From: Symbiodinium natans | Taxonomy: Eukaryota > Sar > Dinophyceae > Suessiales > Symbiodiniaceae | Direction: 5' to 3' | NCBI GenBank assembly: GCA_905221605.1 | Contig: CAJNDS010002162.1 | Span: forward strand, 301,281-365,280 | DNA: 64,000 bases | In this document: in pieces, positions 23,815 to 36,600 of the stretch | Numbering within the stretch: the stretch's first letter is position 1 | Layout: each line of letters opens with the position of its first letter | Translations under genes and position numbers: made by a program | Notes under the pieces: generated by a model | What the model was told of the DNA's origin: nothing | Seen by the model: the letters and a program-made list of their open reading frames with translations, nothing else | Databases searched by the model: none

Positions 23815-26800
23815 TTACTTTCGCGATTGCATCTGGAGCTTGTAGTAGACACCCTTCTGCCCCATCAGCTCATCGTGAGTGCCGGACTCCACCACGCGTC
23901 CGTCAGCGTTCACCTGGGCTGCTGTTAACAGAGCTTGAAATTATGCCAATAGTAAGGACACCATCCTGTGGGCGACATATATATATATATATATATAGAT
24001 ATAGATTTTTATATATATATATATATCAAAATATTCTTGAAACTTGAGAATGAAGCTCCATTATATGGCTTCATCCGCAAGCCAATCTTCATCCATAGTT
24101 GGGGATGTTCCCCCCCTATACTAGCAGGCCTTCAAAGGGATTAGAATGCCGAAAGGGGGCTACTCTAATCCCTATGAAGGACCAGGCGCCAGGATGACGT
24201 CGCAGCTTGAGATGGTGGAGAGTCGGTGGGCGATGGCGAACGACGTGCGCCCATCACGTGCAGCCTTCAGTGTCCCAGAAAATGCCCTAAAGCCTATAGG
24301 CCCTATAGGCCCTAAACCCTGAATAACCCACCTTTGGAGTAGACCCTGGAACAAAAAGTATTAAAGTATAGTACTCCAAAACCCTGAAGAAGAAGAGACC
24401 CGAGACCCGAAACCCGTCCAGACCCCTAAGAGAATTCTGAAGGCCCGAAAACCCTCCGCGAGTCATGGGTCAAAACGCTACGTGCATCTGATGCAAGATG
24501 AAAAAGCGTAAAGCATCTCATCACCCAAGATAAGCACTAAACCCCAACCGCTATGGAAGCCCTGAAAGTCTTGAAAGCCCTACATTTCCCTGAGCCCCAA
24601 ACCCCTCCTAAACCCTAAACCCTAAACCCTAAACCCTAAACCCTAAACCCTAAACCCTAAACGAGTGAGACTCGGCGTCGGCCTCCAGGGCTTTCTGCAC
24701 GATCTGCTCACTCTGGGAGTCCAGTGCACTGGTGGCCTCAAAGGAAGCGTTTGGGAGGTTTAGGGTTTAGGGTTTAGGGTTCAGGGTTCAGGGTTTAGGG
24801 TTTAGGGTTTAGGGTTTAGGGGGGGTTCGGGCTTAGGGCTTAGGGTTTAGGGTGTTCGGGGTTTGGGGTTTAGGGGAGGGGGGGGGGGGGAATCTAAAAG
24901 CGAGGGGTTTGGGGCTTGGGGCTTTCTTGGAAGGGAGGTCTCGAGACGAAGTCTTGAAGGAACTCCTTGGCTTTGTAAACACGTTCTCCGGCAACCTAGG
25001 AGAACAACTGGTGCCAGTTTTGCAGTGTGTGGGTTTCAACATATCACCCGAAAAAAACAGGATATCACGTGGCTTCCAGCAAAGCAGAGGGGCTTCTGGG
25101 GATGATGGGCTGAGGGGTTTGGGGGTTAAGGATTCGGGGCTTGCGGGCTTAGGGTTTAGGGCCGGTTTGGGGCGGATGTATGCATTGTGATCTGGGAGCC
25201 TCATCCAGGAGCATCACCGAAGGATTGCCTCAGCCGCGCGGGCTTCGGAATTGGCCGAGAACGGGGACCTCTACAGATAAACGCCAGGCCTAAACCCTAA
25301 GCTATATCCTAAAGCCTGAACCCTAAACCTTGAGCCTTGAACCCTAAACGCAAGTACAGAATTTAGGACCTCTATTTCTGGAACCGTACATTGTACTGGA
25401 CTTCGCGCTTTGCACTCTGCATACGCCCAGGATGCCACTCCAGACAAAGGGTCCATGAGCTCTACAGCGGATTCCCTTGCCAAAGATGCGGGGGACGGGT
25501 GGTCCTCTCCATAAAGGGGTCAGATGACAAACGGGCATCTCTACTCCCCTTAACTCTAACTCCGAATCCGAAAGTTGAGCTTTCGAGGCCTAGGCGGCCT
25601 GGGCTCAGGGTCGGGAGGGCTTAGAATTCGAGGGTCGGGGGGGGGGGGGGGGGGGGGGGGTAGGGCTGATATTATGTGTTTTGGGGTGCAACTTATAGGG
25701 GCCTGATGCCGATTTCTCTCCCTGCGCACAATTTGCCCGTGCGCAATTAGATGCCTGCAGCTCCTGAAGGGCAACCCTTGTCAAGCCAGAGCCCACAGGA
25801 GTGCGAGCATAGGAAGGACAGCTCTGGAATGTGTGCTTTAGGCTTGTCCAGGGAATGCGAACCTCCCCCCCACCCCCCCCCCCCCGCTAAAAAACCAAAA
25901 CCCTAGCGTTCGCGCCCAAGTTGCGGATGAGGGCACGGCAAATGGCGACACGCTGCTTCTGACCTTGTGACAGAACCACAAGCAAACGCACACGGCACTT
26001 GGGGGTTGCGAGGGTGTCGGATTTGTGGCTTAAAAGGCTCTTGGAGTTCAATATCTCCCTGTAGGACAACTCTATACCCTAAACCCTAAACCCTAAACCC
26101 TCAACTTCAGGTAACCCTAAACCCCAGGTAACCCTAAACCCCCGGCAGCCCTAAACCCCAGGTAACTCTAAACTCTAAATTCGAAATCCTAAACCTTAAA
26201 CCCCAACCCTAAATTTTAGTTAAGCCCTAACCCTAACCCTAAACCCTAAACCCCAGGTGAACCTAAACCCTAGACCCTAAACTTCAGGTGACCCTAAACC
26301 CTAAACCCTAAACCCCAGGTAACCCCAGACCCTAAACCCTAAACCCTAGACCCCAGGTACCCTGAGCCCTAGGTACATTCGGGACCAGGGCCCTGCCTCC
26401 GGAAAGCCGCGAGCCTCTGGGACCAACCTCAGTCGCCAGACCGCGGTTGCCGGACTTGTAGAGGAACCTGGGCTTAGGGTTTACGTTTAGGGTTTAGGGT
26501 GGTTTAGGGTTTAGGGTTTAGGGTTTAGGGTTTGGGTTTAGGGAGGGGCTATTATACCCAATAACCCCCTCAAAAATGCCCGTAGGTTGACTGCGGGGAC
26601 TCTAGTTGACCCTAGAACTCCCCCCCAAAAAAGGCCCTTTATAGGGTTGACCATGGGGATTATAAGGCCGACTAGCCCATCCTGGACAGCATACGAGTTG
26701 CTCTTGGAGCTGCCGAAAAAAACTTTGGTTTTCTGTGGTCCCTGAAATAGACAATCAACAAAGCAGAAATAGCACGAACGATGTTCGGGGGCGGTCCAGT

Positions 26801-28057
26801 GGGGGGTGGTCAGTAGTTGGGATCGCAGGGCTTTAGGCAGATCAATCCTTAGACTTGTCAAGGGAAACCTACATACCACCCTAAACCGCAAGCCTTAGAC
26901 ACCACTCTCTCCTCTCTCTCACTCACTCACTCTCACTCACTCTCTCTCACTCTCTCTCTCTCTCTCTCTCATGCATGGCAGTGAAGGAACTTGAGGTTGC
27001 ACATCTCCTCACACTTCTTGATGTAGTCCTGGGCAGGGTTAAAAGGCTTCACTCCACAAGGGCTGAAAAGAGTCATGGCGCCTAACCCTACACCCTAAAC
27101 CCTAAACCCCGAACAAAGAAAAGGGCCCAGATGCCTCAGTCACGGTCTCGCCCTCTTCAAGGCCTTGGCTAGCGGCTAGGACTGAGGGCCGTTTTGAGTC
27201 GTAAGGGTGGTGAGGGCTTTAATGTTCGCAGCAGTTTCGTGGTTTAGGGATTATACCCGGGTGCGCTGCTTGGTTGCCTCGACACCCCACACCCTGTAGA
27301 CCCTTGACGCAAGTTCCGTCCTTAAGAGTTCCCACCATGCCGATCCCCGAAACGACTTCAATCGTCATTCCATTCCATGTCATTTGCACGTATTTGCGCC
27401 CGAAACCGCCAAACCGTTTGAGCATAGAGGCCGTAGAGGACGTTGTTCCGCACGGTGGTATTGAACAGCACAGGCTCCTGCCCGACGAAACCAATCTGTC
27501 GACGCCACCATCGGATATTGAGCTCACTCAGGGGCTTGCGGGCCTCCCGGATTCAACAATGAAGCGCGAATATGCAGTATTTAGGACATGCGGTGTGTTT
27601 TGCTGGCGCAACAGCCACATTCCGAAGAGTTCATTATAAGATTAAACACAGTGCAATCACTTAATCGTTCTTCGGCCTCTCCGATGTAGACGTTGCCCTC
27701 CTGCGGGTCATAGAACCGCTGGATCAGCGACATAACCGTGCCTCGATCAAGCCCTTGTAAGAGACGCATCAAATTCAACCACCCCCCCAAAAAGCCCTAA
27801 AACGACCAAAACCCACCCGGTACTATGGAATAGGGTTTTGGGGGTTACTATAGCGATAATTACAATGGGACCATCAGGGAAGATTAGTAATCATTCCGAC
27901 CCCTATATTACCCCTACCCTAAACTCTAAACCCTAAACCCTAAACCCTAAACCCCTATCTCTGGATCCCAGGAGCTCTTCCCGCCGCCCGAAGGTCCCAC
28001 CAAGCCGACCGACTGCCCCGCGCGGATCTTGAACGTCACCCCCTTGAGTACCTGCAC
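23815..28057 (-). CDS. ABC transporter exons 22-31: second nucleotide-binding domain and C-terminus
   Basis: Exon 22 has Walker A (GPSGGGKS), split from exon 23 ([15 protein letters not shown]) by an intron inside the serine codon. Exon 24 has the Q-loop ([17 protein letters not shown]). Exon 25 begins after a GC intron and carries an unusually long insert before the helical domain. Exon 26 ends in LSG and exon 27 starts [12 protein letters not shown]. Exon 28 is a 29-nt micro-exon encoding most of Walker B (NPSVMLLDE). Exon 29 gives ATSALD, exon 30 the H-loop (AIAHRLSTI), and exon 31 ends in [12 protein letters not shown] with a TAA stop at 23815-23817. Eight of these nine introns use GC donors; intron 25 uses GT. 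Confidence 0.93.
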
Positions 28058-30660
28058 CTGAGGTGGGGGTTTAGGGTTTAGGGTTTAGGGTTTAGGGTTC
28101 CGAGAATAGGGTACTCCCTTTTAGGGGATTCTAGTCTATGGGGTATAAAGGGGTACCCCTATTTTGGGAAATACCCAGGTCGGATTCCATGGGGGAGCTT
28201 ATGGAGGATCCTTCCTCTGACAGCCCCCCACCTGCCCCCCCCCCCCCCCCCCTCATTTTCATTGGATGCTCGCATTTTAAGGAGGTTACCCACTTAAAAC
28301 GTTTCGGGATCCGGGCTTCGGGCCCTGAAGCTGGAAAAGCGTGCAACCCTGGAGTCCCAAAAGCCCAAGTATGGGCCCTTCAATTTGGGGCCCTTACTAT
28401 ACAATCCTGTTATTTACACGTTACCTAATAAGGGCCCTCGGCCCCCTATAAACAAAGGGGCTGGTTCCAACCTTAGACCATGAAATTCCTGAGCCCTCAA
28501 GCCCGACCTCTGGACGGAAGGGGTAGAAGAACTTCACACCCTCGAACTCGATCGTTCCGGCTTCCAACTCCTTGGGGACCTGGCACATCTAGGGATGAAC
28601 TATAGGGGATGTGAGGGCTTTGGGTTGGAGAGCAGACCGACTTAAACCCGAAACCCCTCTAAACCCTAAACCCGTAAACCCTAACCCCTATAACCCCTAA
28701 CCCCTAAACCCTTACCCCTAACCCCTAAACCCTAACCCTTATAAATTGCGGCACCCAAGGGGCCTCACCCTTGGGCTCCAGGCCATCGATCTTAGACACG
28801 CGGTCCAGGAGCTTGAACATGTCATGGCAGGCCACCTCCAAGGAGACAAGGGAGGGAGAACTCTTTTTGGGGAGAAAAGAAATGAGCACAAGCTTACCGG
28901 GCACGGGGGATAGGGGGATTGGGAAAGTATCCGTTTCAGATTGGCAAATTGGTTAGTAATTATCCCGGAAACCAAAGCCCTGTTTGGTACTTACAGGCGC
29001 ACGCCCGCCTTTGCCTTTGCTGCGTCACCGATGAACACGGCTGACTGTCCGGCCCCCAGACCTGCATAGAAGATGCCCATGAAGGCCATCATCGTGTCGT
29101 TGAAGTTCGCCACGCCCTCCTTTCGCAGGTAACCGGCATAGTAGAACCCCCCCGCGATGACAAAGAACATCACGCCGGAGGCAACGCCAAAGCCGAGGCC
29201 CGCAAGGAAGTTCCGTCTCCACATGCCTTGCATGGACCTGGGGGTCGGGATTGGGGGTGGCTTTAGGGTTTACGGTTTAGGGTTTAGGTCTTAGGGTTTA
29301 AAGCGTGGGGGAACGGAAGAGAAGACTTGTTTAAGGACAATGTGGGACTCCGACCTCCTACAGTTCGAAACTAAGGTATACTTTGAGCCATGTGTAGAAA
29401 CAACCGCGGCCTGCTGACCAGCGTAGTGTACATTTGCACCAGGTTCGTCTCCACCCCCAGGGCCTGCACCGTCCGGGCGTTCATGACAGAGTCGCCCACA
29501 ATCTGCGCAGCATGCTTGATGCCCTCGTTGTCCACCTTTGAGGCCCCGAGCATGACCACCATCTGCACCGCGTTGGCCAGAACCATGATGGGCACCTAGA
29601 CCCAGGAGTAACCCAGGAATCAAAAGGGCACCCTTTTGACTCTTAAAGGGATTACAAGGGAACCTTAACCCCACCCCTTAAAAAAAGGAAATAAGGGCCG
29701 AGTCCGGGTCCCAGGCACCGTGCCCAACATCACAAGCGCCATTTGCCAGCAGTACACGAAAGCGATGATGATGCCAACAAGCACGGAGCTCATGGCTGCC
29801 GCCTTGGCGCCCAGGGTCTTGCAGAGCATGCTCACACGGAAGGCCCAGAGCTCCAAAGCCTTTGACATCATCCCCGGGGTGTTCTCGGGATCGTCGTGGA
29901 AGCCAATCTCCTGGCGGAAGATGGCTGTCAAGATGGCCACGCGCAGCCTCTGGGTCATTGATTCTGCCAGGACCGCAAAGCCACCGTGCTCGATGATGCA
30001 GCCGATCAGGACAGAGCCTGCGATGATGAGGAAGGCGGCACACAGGAAGAGGATGTCGTCACGAGCCTCGTCCCTCAAAGGCTCAACTTGCAGCTTGAAG
30101 AAGGCATCCATGGAGCCCACGAGCGCAATGGCACAGATGGGCATGGCAGACCCCTCGATAAGAGCTCCCAGAAATGCCGGCACGAAGACGGGCCACTCTG
30201 GCTTGTTGTAGCTGAGAAGGCGTGACATGGGCACCTTGTAGTTGTCCGCGATCTTCTTCTCGCGCTCCGCCTCCTCCTTCTTCTCCCGCTCCTTTCGGGC
30301 GGTCTCTGACTCGTCGCTTTGGCCGGAGTTTGCCCGGAGGAAAGCCACCGTCGGCTGGTTGGGAATCTCCAGTTCCTCAGCCTCCTCCGCCTTCTGGGAG
30401 GACTCCTGAGCGGCGACCAGCGCGTAGTAGACGCCTTTCTTCTCCATGAGGCTGACGTGCGTTCCCTGCTCGACGACCTGACCTCTGCTGAGAACGTAGA
30501 TCAGGTCCGAGTTGCGGATTGTGCTCAGACGGTGGGCGATGCTTACGATTCCGAGGCTGCGCGTCTGGCTGCTGATGCTGTCAATCCTCTCCAGTGAGCA
30601 GACAACAAACACCAAGCACCAACGAACAGCCGCCAACCAGCAGCCGTACAGCTGCAACAA

Positions 30661-30692
<32 letters not shown>

Positions 30693-33600
30693 ATAGCAGC
30701 AACAGCAGCAACGGCAACAACGGCAACAACAGCAGTTATGGTTTTTAAAGCTCAACTGCTGGTGAACTGAGGCTCGTCTGCTGGATCATCTTCTCGGACG
30801 TGTTGTCCAGGGCACTGGTCGCCTCATCCAAGAAGAGGAAGGAAGCCTCCTTCAGCAAGGCCCTGGCACGGGAGTCAAGACCGGCCCAACAGGGTTTGAG
30901 CTTCGGGCGAAGGAAGGTGATTCAAGGCGCAGAGAAGCGAAGATCTCGTGGCTCTATAGAGCTACTATCAAGCTGCAGTATTCAGATCCGGCCGTGCTAT
31001 TGTAGCCGGGAAAAGGCACAAGCACCGTCGACAAGCCCAGGGGAGGTCTGAGTGCAGCTTCAACCAGGGCTCCAAGGCAAAAAGTTAAATATCTCACCTC
31101 AACACCAGCATTGGAAAGCTTGAACCCTAAACATCATGTCTACTTATCTATGTGTAAATACATATATATATATATATACATATATGCTGCACATATAAGC
31201 CTTCGGGTTAAATAATAAACCTGGGCTCCCGTGCAACCCACAGGGTTCAACGGGCCTGAATACACGGGGCACGTATTGGGTTTGAGTACTTCCGGGTTTC
31301 TTGACACCCTCTCTGGTGATAAAAAAAGATCTACGAAAATGTAGCAATCCCCAAACCCTCTACCCAAACCACTCTAAACACCATAACCTCCAAACCCTCC
31401 AACCCCCCCTAAACACCGCAACCCCTCCAAACCCTCTACACCAGATAACCCCCCACATAACCCTAAACCCCAAACCGTAAACCCTAAACCCTAAACCGTA
31501 AACCCTCCTAGACTCGACTCAGGACTTCGGTCCTCGCAAGTGCAATCCTCTGCTTTTGTCCTCCGGACAGCTGGCCGCCACCTGAGGGTCAAGGACGTAG
31601 GTTGAGGCTTTAGGGTTTAGGGTTTAGGGTATGGGTTTAGGGGGTTTCAGGCGGCTTGGGTGGGCCCAGGTTAAGGATGCTTTGGGCCCTGGCTTTTGGG
31701 GGTTATTTCGGGTTTTAGGGGTTTAGTTTGGGATGTTCCCCCTTATTCTAACAGTCCTTAATAGGGCTTATACTGTAATCCCTTTTGAGGACTATGACAA
31801 GGGGAACATCCCAAGCTTTAGACTTTTCGGATCTCAGGGTTTTGGCTTTAGGGTTTGTAGGTGCAATAGGGGGTGCAGGGCTCCTGGGATGCGGGTGTAG
31901 GCGCCCAGCCAAAGATTTCGCCTGCAAACCCTCTGAAGCATATTTGTATATAGGGTCCCTTGTAAACCCAAACAAGGAAAAAAAAGACACAAACAAAACC
32001 AACCTATAGCCAGTTTCACAAGGAGGCAGTTTCGTCTAAGAGCCTATATTTCCCCAAACAAGGCCTTCATGAACACAAGCACTGTAAGCCTATTCCCCGA
32101 TGCCTCATGAGACTTCCAGCCTGCGTCGGATCAAGCATAGTATGAATTTGGAAAGGACTTGGGGGGGGGGGAGGGGGGGGGAGGGGGGGGGGGGGGGGGG
32201 GGGGAGGGGGGGGAGGGGGGGGGAGGGGGGGGAGCGGGGGGAGGGACAAAGTCGACCAACATCGAAGCTCCGACTGACGTGAACCCCCATCTCGCCACTC
32301 TGAAGAGCTTAGCTCAGCTCGGGAAGGAACCGTAAACCCCTAAAACCTAAACCCTAAACCTGGATAGACAGGGTGTGTGCCTTAACAAGGTTAGGGTGTC
32401 CTCTTACCTCCGATCCAAACAACATGTGACTTGCTTGTTCCGAGGCTGCTGTGATACTTCGGTTTTAGGGTTTAGGGTTTTTAGGGGGTGGGGGGCTCAC
32501 GGGGTTATAGCGCTTAGACTCTGGGAGGGAGTGGAGGATTCGCTGGGGGGGGGGGGGGGGTGGTGATCCATCGACACTGGATGCTGACCCAGTCCACGCC
32601 AAGACACCAGCGCCCACGAAGGTGTTGTACTTCTCCGGGAGACCGTCCACAAAGTTCAGTTGTGCATCCGCGCATGCTTGCTGAAACTGCTCCTTCGTGG
32701 CATCAGGGTTCCTTGGCTAAAAGCAGCAAGCAGCATGGTGAGTGAGGCAGCTTGGCTTGCGAGAAGTGGGGTCCGTAAGCCCCCCCAAAAATAAGAGCTT
32801 CAAACCCTAAACCCTAACCCCTAAACCCACCCCTAAACCCACCCCCCCCCCCCCCGCCAAAAAAAAAAAAAAAACAAGAGCTCCGCAGGGCAAAGCCAAG
32901 CTTCCCCTGCATGATGTTTGCCCGGATGGATTGGGAGAAAAGGACCGGCTCCTGGCCCACGTAGCCAATGCACTTTCGGAGGGCACTGATCCTTAGTCGC
33001 TGAGTTCATAAGCCCCCGAAAAGTGTACACTTGCAGTTCTCTAAACCCCAAACCCTAAAGCCCTAAACCCCAAACCCTAAACCCGGATGATTCCCAACAA
33101 GTGTAAGGTGTACTCTTTCAGCTGCTAAGGATCTTGAAGTCGCGCATGTCAAAGCCGTTCACGCAGACCACCCCGGAGGAGGGGTCGTAGAAGCGCTCCA
33201 AGAGGGCCATGACGGTGCTCTTGCCTTGAGGGACCAAATGAAGCCTAAAAAGGGCTTATGGTCCGTACACCTTAGCAGGAATTTAGAGTAGTATAGGGTA
33301 ATATGGTAGGAATTGTAGTAGTATAGGGTAATTTTTGTCCCCAGGGTGCCTGAGCCCGACTCACCCACGAAGGCCACCTTCTGCCCCCGGTTGATGGTCA
33401 GCGACACACCGTCAAGGATTCTCACCGTCGGTCGGGCCGGATAGTAGAACTGGACTGCGTTGAACGAGAAGGTCTCGATGCTAGCTATCTCCTTCCTCTC
33501 GTCGGCGTCCCGGCGTTGAATGGCGGGCTTGTTGTCATGAACCTGCTTTGCGGTTCATATTGGTTAGGGGGAAAAAGGCGGCCTGTGCAACTTGGCCCAC

Positions 33601-36600
33601 GAACTTGATGGCAGAAGCAGGAAATCTGCTGCGCCCCCCAAAAGAGAAACCCGAGAACCTTGCAAAGTTCAATTCCGTAAAGCACCTGCCCCCAATAATC
33701 AGTACCCCTTCTCACCCTCGGCAGACCTTGAAGAACCGGTCCGCGGCCATCTGCGCTGCTTGCATGGCCTCGCAACAAGGATGGGCTATCATGCCTTAGA
33801 ACTTCCATAGGTTAGGAGTAGAGAGAAAAAGGGCTAGTAGGATGCCCCAAGCCGACCCCGGAAGGTTCGTTCAGAGTTTGGGGTTCTCTCTTTCCTTAGC
33901 TGCGGGGCCATGTCGAGTCCCTGCCTGCAGTAGTCTTGTACCTAAAAAAACTATCGCTATAGGGTTTTTGGGGTTAGGGTCTAGGGTATACCATAGAGCT
34001 GAGGTGCAGCTCCCCTTCTTTGGAGTATGAAGGCTATTGGCCTGCGAACCACAAGTGCTGGCTTAGCCGAGTGTAAGGCAGAAGATGTCGGAATGTTCGA
34101 ACCGACACGCAGACCGGGTTACTCTGGGTCCTAAACCCTGAGCCCTCGACCCTAAACCTTGAGTTAGTGACAGTTAGTGGTTGTAGGGCTAGTCGGCATG
34201 AAGAAGCTTGAGGGTCCGAGGCGTTGGGACTGGTAAGGAGCGGGTCTTGAGGCTCATGGGGAAAATGGGTTTTGAGTTGAGGGTTTAGGGTGGAGAGCAT
34301 TCAGCATTGGAGAAGTGAGGTTTCTGAGGGTGCGGATTGAGTTGATGTTCACGCTTAGGAACCAGGTAAAACCCAGAGTACCCTAAATGTCCTACAGCAA
34401 GAAGATGTTTGCCCTTACTTCAGCTACAAGGTTCTTCTAGGTGTCAGCAGGTCGACGTTGGTCTTGTTTGCTTGCGTCACATGCGCTTTTGTAGGGAAAA
34501 GTTTCAGGGTCTAAGGCCTGGTTGAGGACCCTCCCACAAGGTGGCGCCTTGATACTCGGGTCGATTTGGCCCAGCATGAAGCTGCCGATGAAGATGCAGA
34601 GGAAGATCGACCTTGGTGCATCTTTAGATTCCTTCAGTGTCTCGAGGAGCGAGCTTTGGCGGACGAAATGGCTGAGCGCGACTCCTACTTGCAAATCTGA
34701 TGGTTGCAGGCGTTATCTTCCTGTTCCTGCTGAGCTCCATATGAAGCCTAAGGAGCATGATGTCACCGGTTTGCCACACCTGGCCAGTGGCGGGGTTGAT
34801 ATCCCGGTTGTAGGCGAAGTTCATGCCTGCAAAGAACGCCAAGGCGTAGTTGGAGTACCTGCAGCTGCTCCCCAATCAAGCCCTGAGGCGACAGCTTTAG
34901 GATGTCCTTTAGCGTGCCTGATGAAATGCGGGTTTAGAAAACACGGACCCACAGAAGAATAAACACACAAGCGCACCCACACGTTCACACGAAAGCCGAG
35001 AGACAAAACACAAACGCCGAGAGCAACGGTCATCAATCGGAGTTAACCCAACTTGAAGTTGCAGTAACTTTCTCACTGCGCTAGGTTAACGCGTATCATA
35101 TAGATCAACTACACATATCGACAAGGACATCAGGGATGCCAGGCCACTCCACGAACCAGGAGTAGCCGGTGCCCATTCCAATCCTGAGCCCGTTTCGGAT
35201 GCCTCCCTTTCGTGTCTGGGCGACGGCCGTGGAGAACTTGGCCAGCTCCTCTTGCTCAGGGCTGGAGGGGTTTGGGGTTTAGGGATTAGGGTTTAGGGAG
35301 TAGGGTTTAGGGTTTAGGGTTGGGGTTTTGGGGTGTGGGGTCGGGCCTGCACCGGCAACCCAACTAGCCGTGGGCGGTCTTGAAACTACAGCGGTTTAGG
35401 GTTTAGGGTTTAGGGCTTAGGGTTTAGGGTTTAGTGTTTAAGGTTCGGATACTTGCAAAGCAAGTCCTTCTGCTCGCCGCCGAAGGCCACCACGGTGCGC
35501 ATGCCGTAGAGGCACTCCTCCAGTTTCACGAGACTGTGGCCTGAGCCCTAACCCTAAACCCCAAATCAGAACCCGAAACCCTATAAGCCCTGGACACCGG
35601 GGGGCTTGAACCTTAGGGGGTGTACTAGGGCCTTCGTGGGACAACTCCGCATTTAATATCTGGTTGTTCAAGCTTGGGCTTCCCCAATCAACAACTCGCT
35701 TCTACCCTCCCTTACAAAGAGGACCCAGTATAACACTAACCCCTAACCCCTAACCCCTAAATCCTATAAACCCTATAACCCCTAACCCCTAAACCCTAAA
35801 CACTGAGCCCAAAACGCACAACGCAAAACATCCTCCACCACGCTGGCTGCTTTGGCGTACCAGCCCTGGGATTCCATCTGCACCTCATTCCTAGGTGCCC
35901 AGTAGCCTGGGTTTAGGTTTTAGGGCTTCAGTACCCTAAACCCTAAACCCTAAACCCTAAACCCTAAACCCGGGGTTTCTTAAGGTTTGAAAGAGTTATT
36001 TTGGGGCCTTAGAGCTTGGGCTTCCGGGAGGGCGTCAAGGGTTTGGGGGCTTAGGCTTGAAGGGTTCAGGGTTGACGGTTTCAAGTTTCTAGCTTCCCAA
36101 GTCTTTGGGTTTATAAGGGAACCACACTGATAGCTGGTGATTTCCCAAGATAGGGAAGCCCTAGCTTAATACCGCCCTCCCCCCCCCCCCCCCCCCCCCC
36201 CACCAAAATCGAAGAAGCCTTCTTCTAAGAACCCCGCAAACACTGAACACTACATTAACCCTGACCCACGAACAGGGCAAACAGGGTACCTCTATTTTCG
36301 CATCCGAGAAGAGGGGGAAACCAGGGTGCCTATTCGTCCAAGGTTCACCGCCTGGCTGATGAAGTAGGTGCCCACGGCCTTATTCTTCTGGCTCAGCCCT
36401 TGCACCCTCAAGGTTTAGGACTTTAGGGGCTTAGGGTTGAGAAGCCTCGGCCAGAGTCCATCCACCCTGGGAGGAGGGTTTTGGTGCGTCCGGGTATAGG
36501 GTTTGGGGCTTCCGTAACTAGTTCTATGTAAAGCTGGTAAGTGATGCAGACAGAACGAGTAGAAGGAGCGCAAGCGCAACAGCAGCAAAAACGAAGCCGT

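Noticed and set aside
29720-30211. 163-codon plus-strand open frame
   Set aside because: Antisense shadow of transporter exon 17, whose minus-strand reading matches conserved ABCB sequence.
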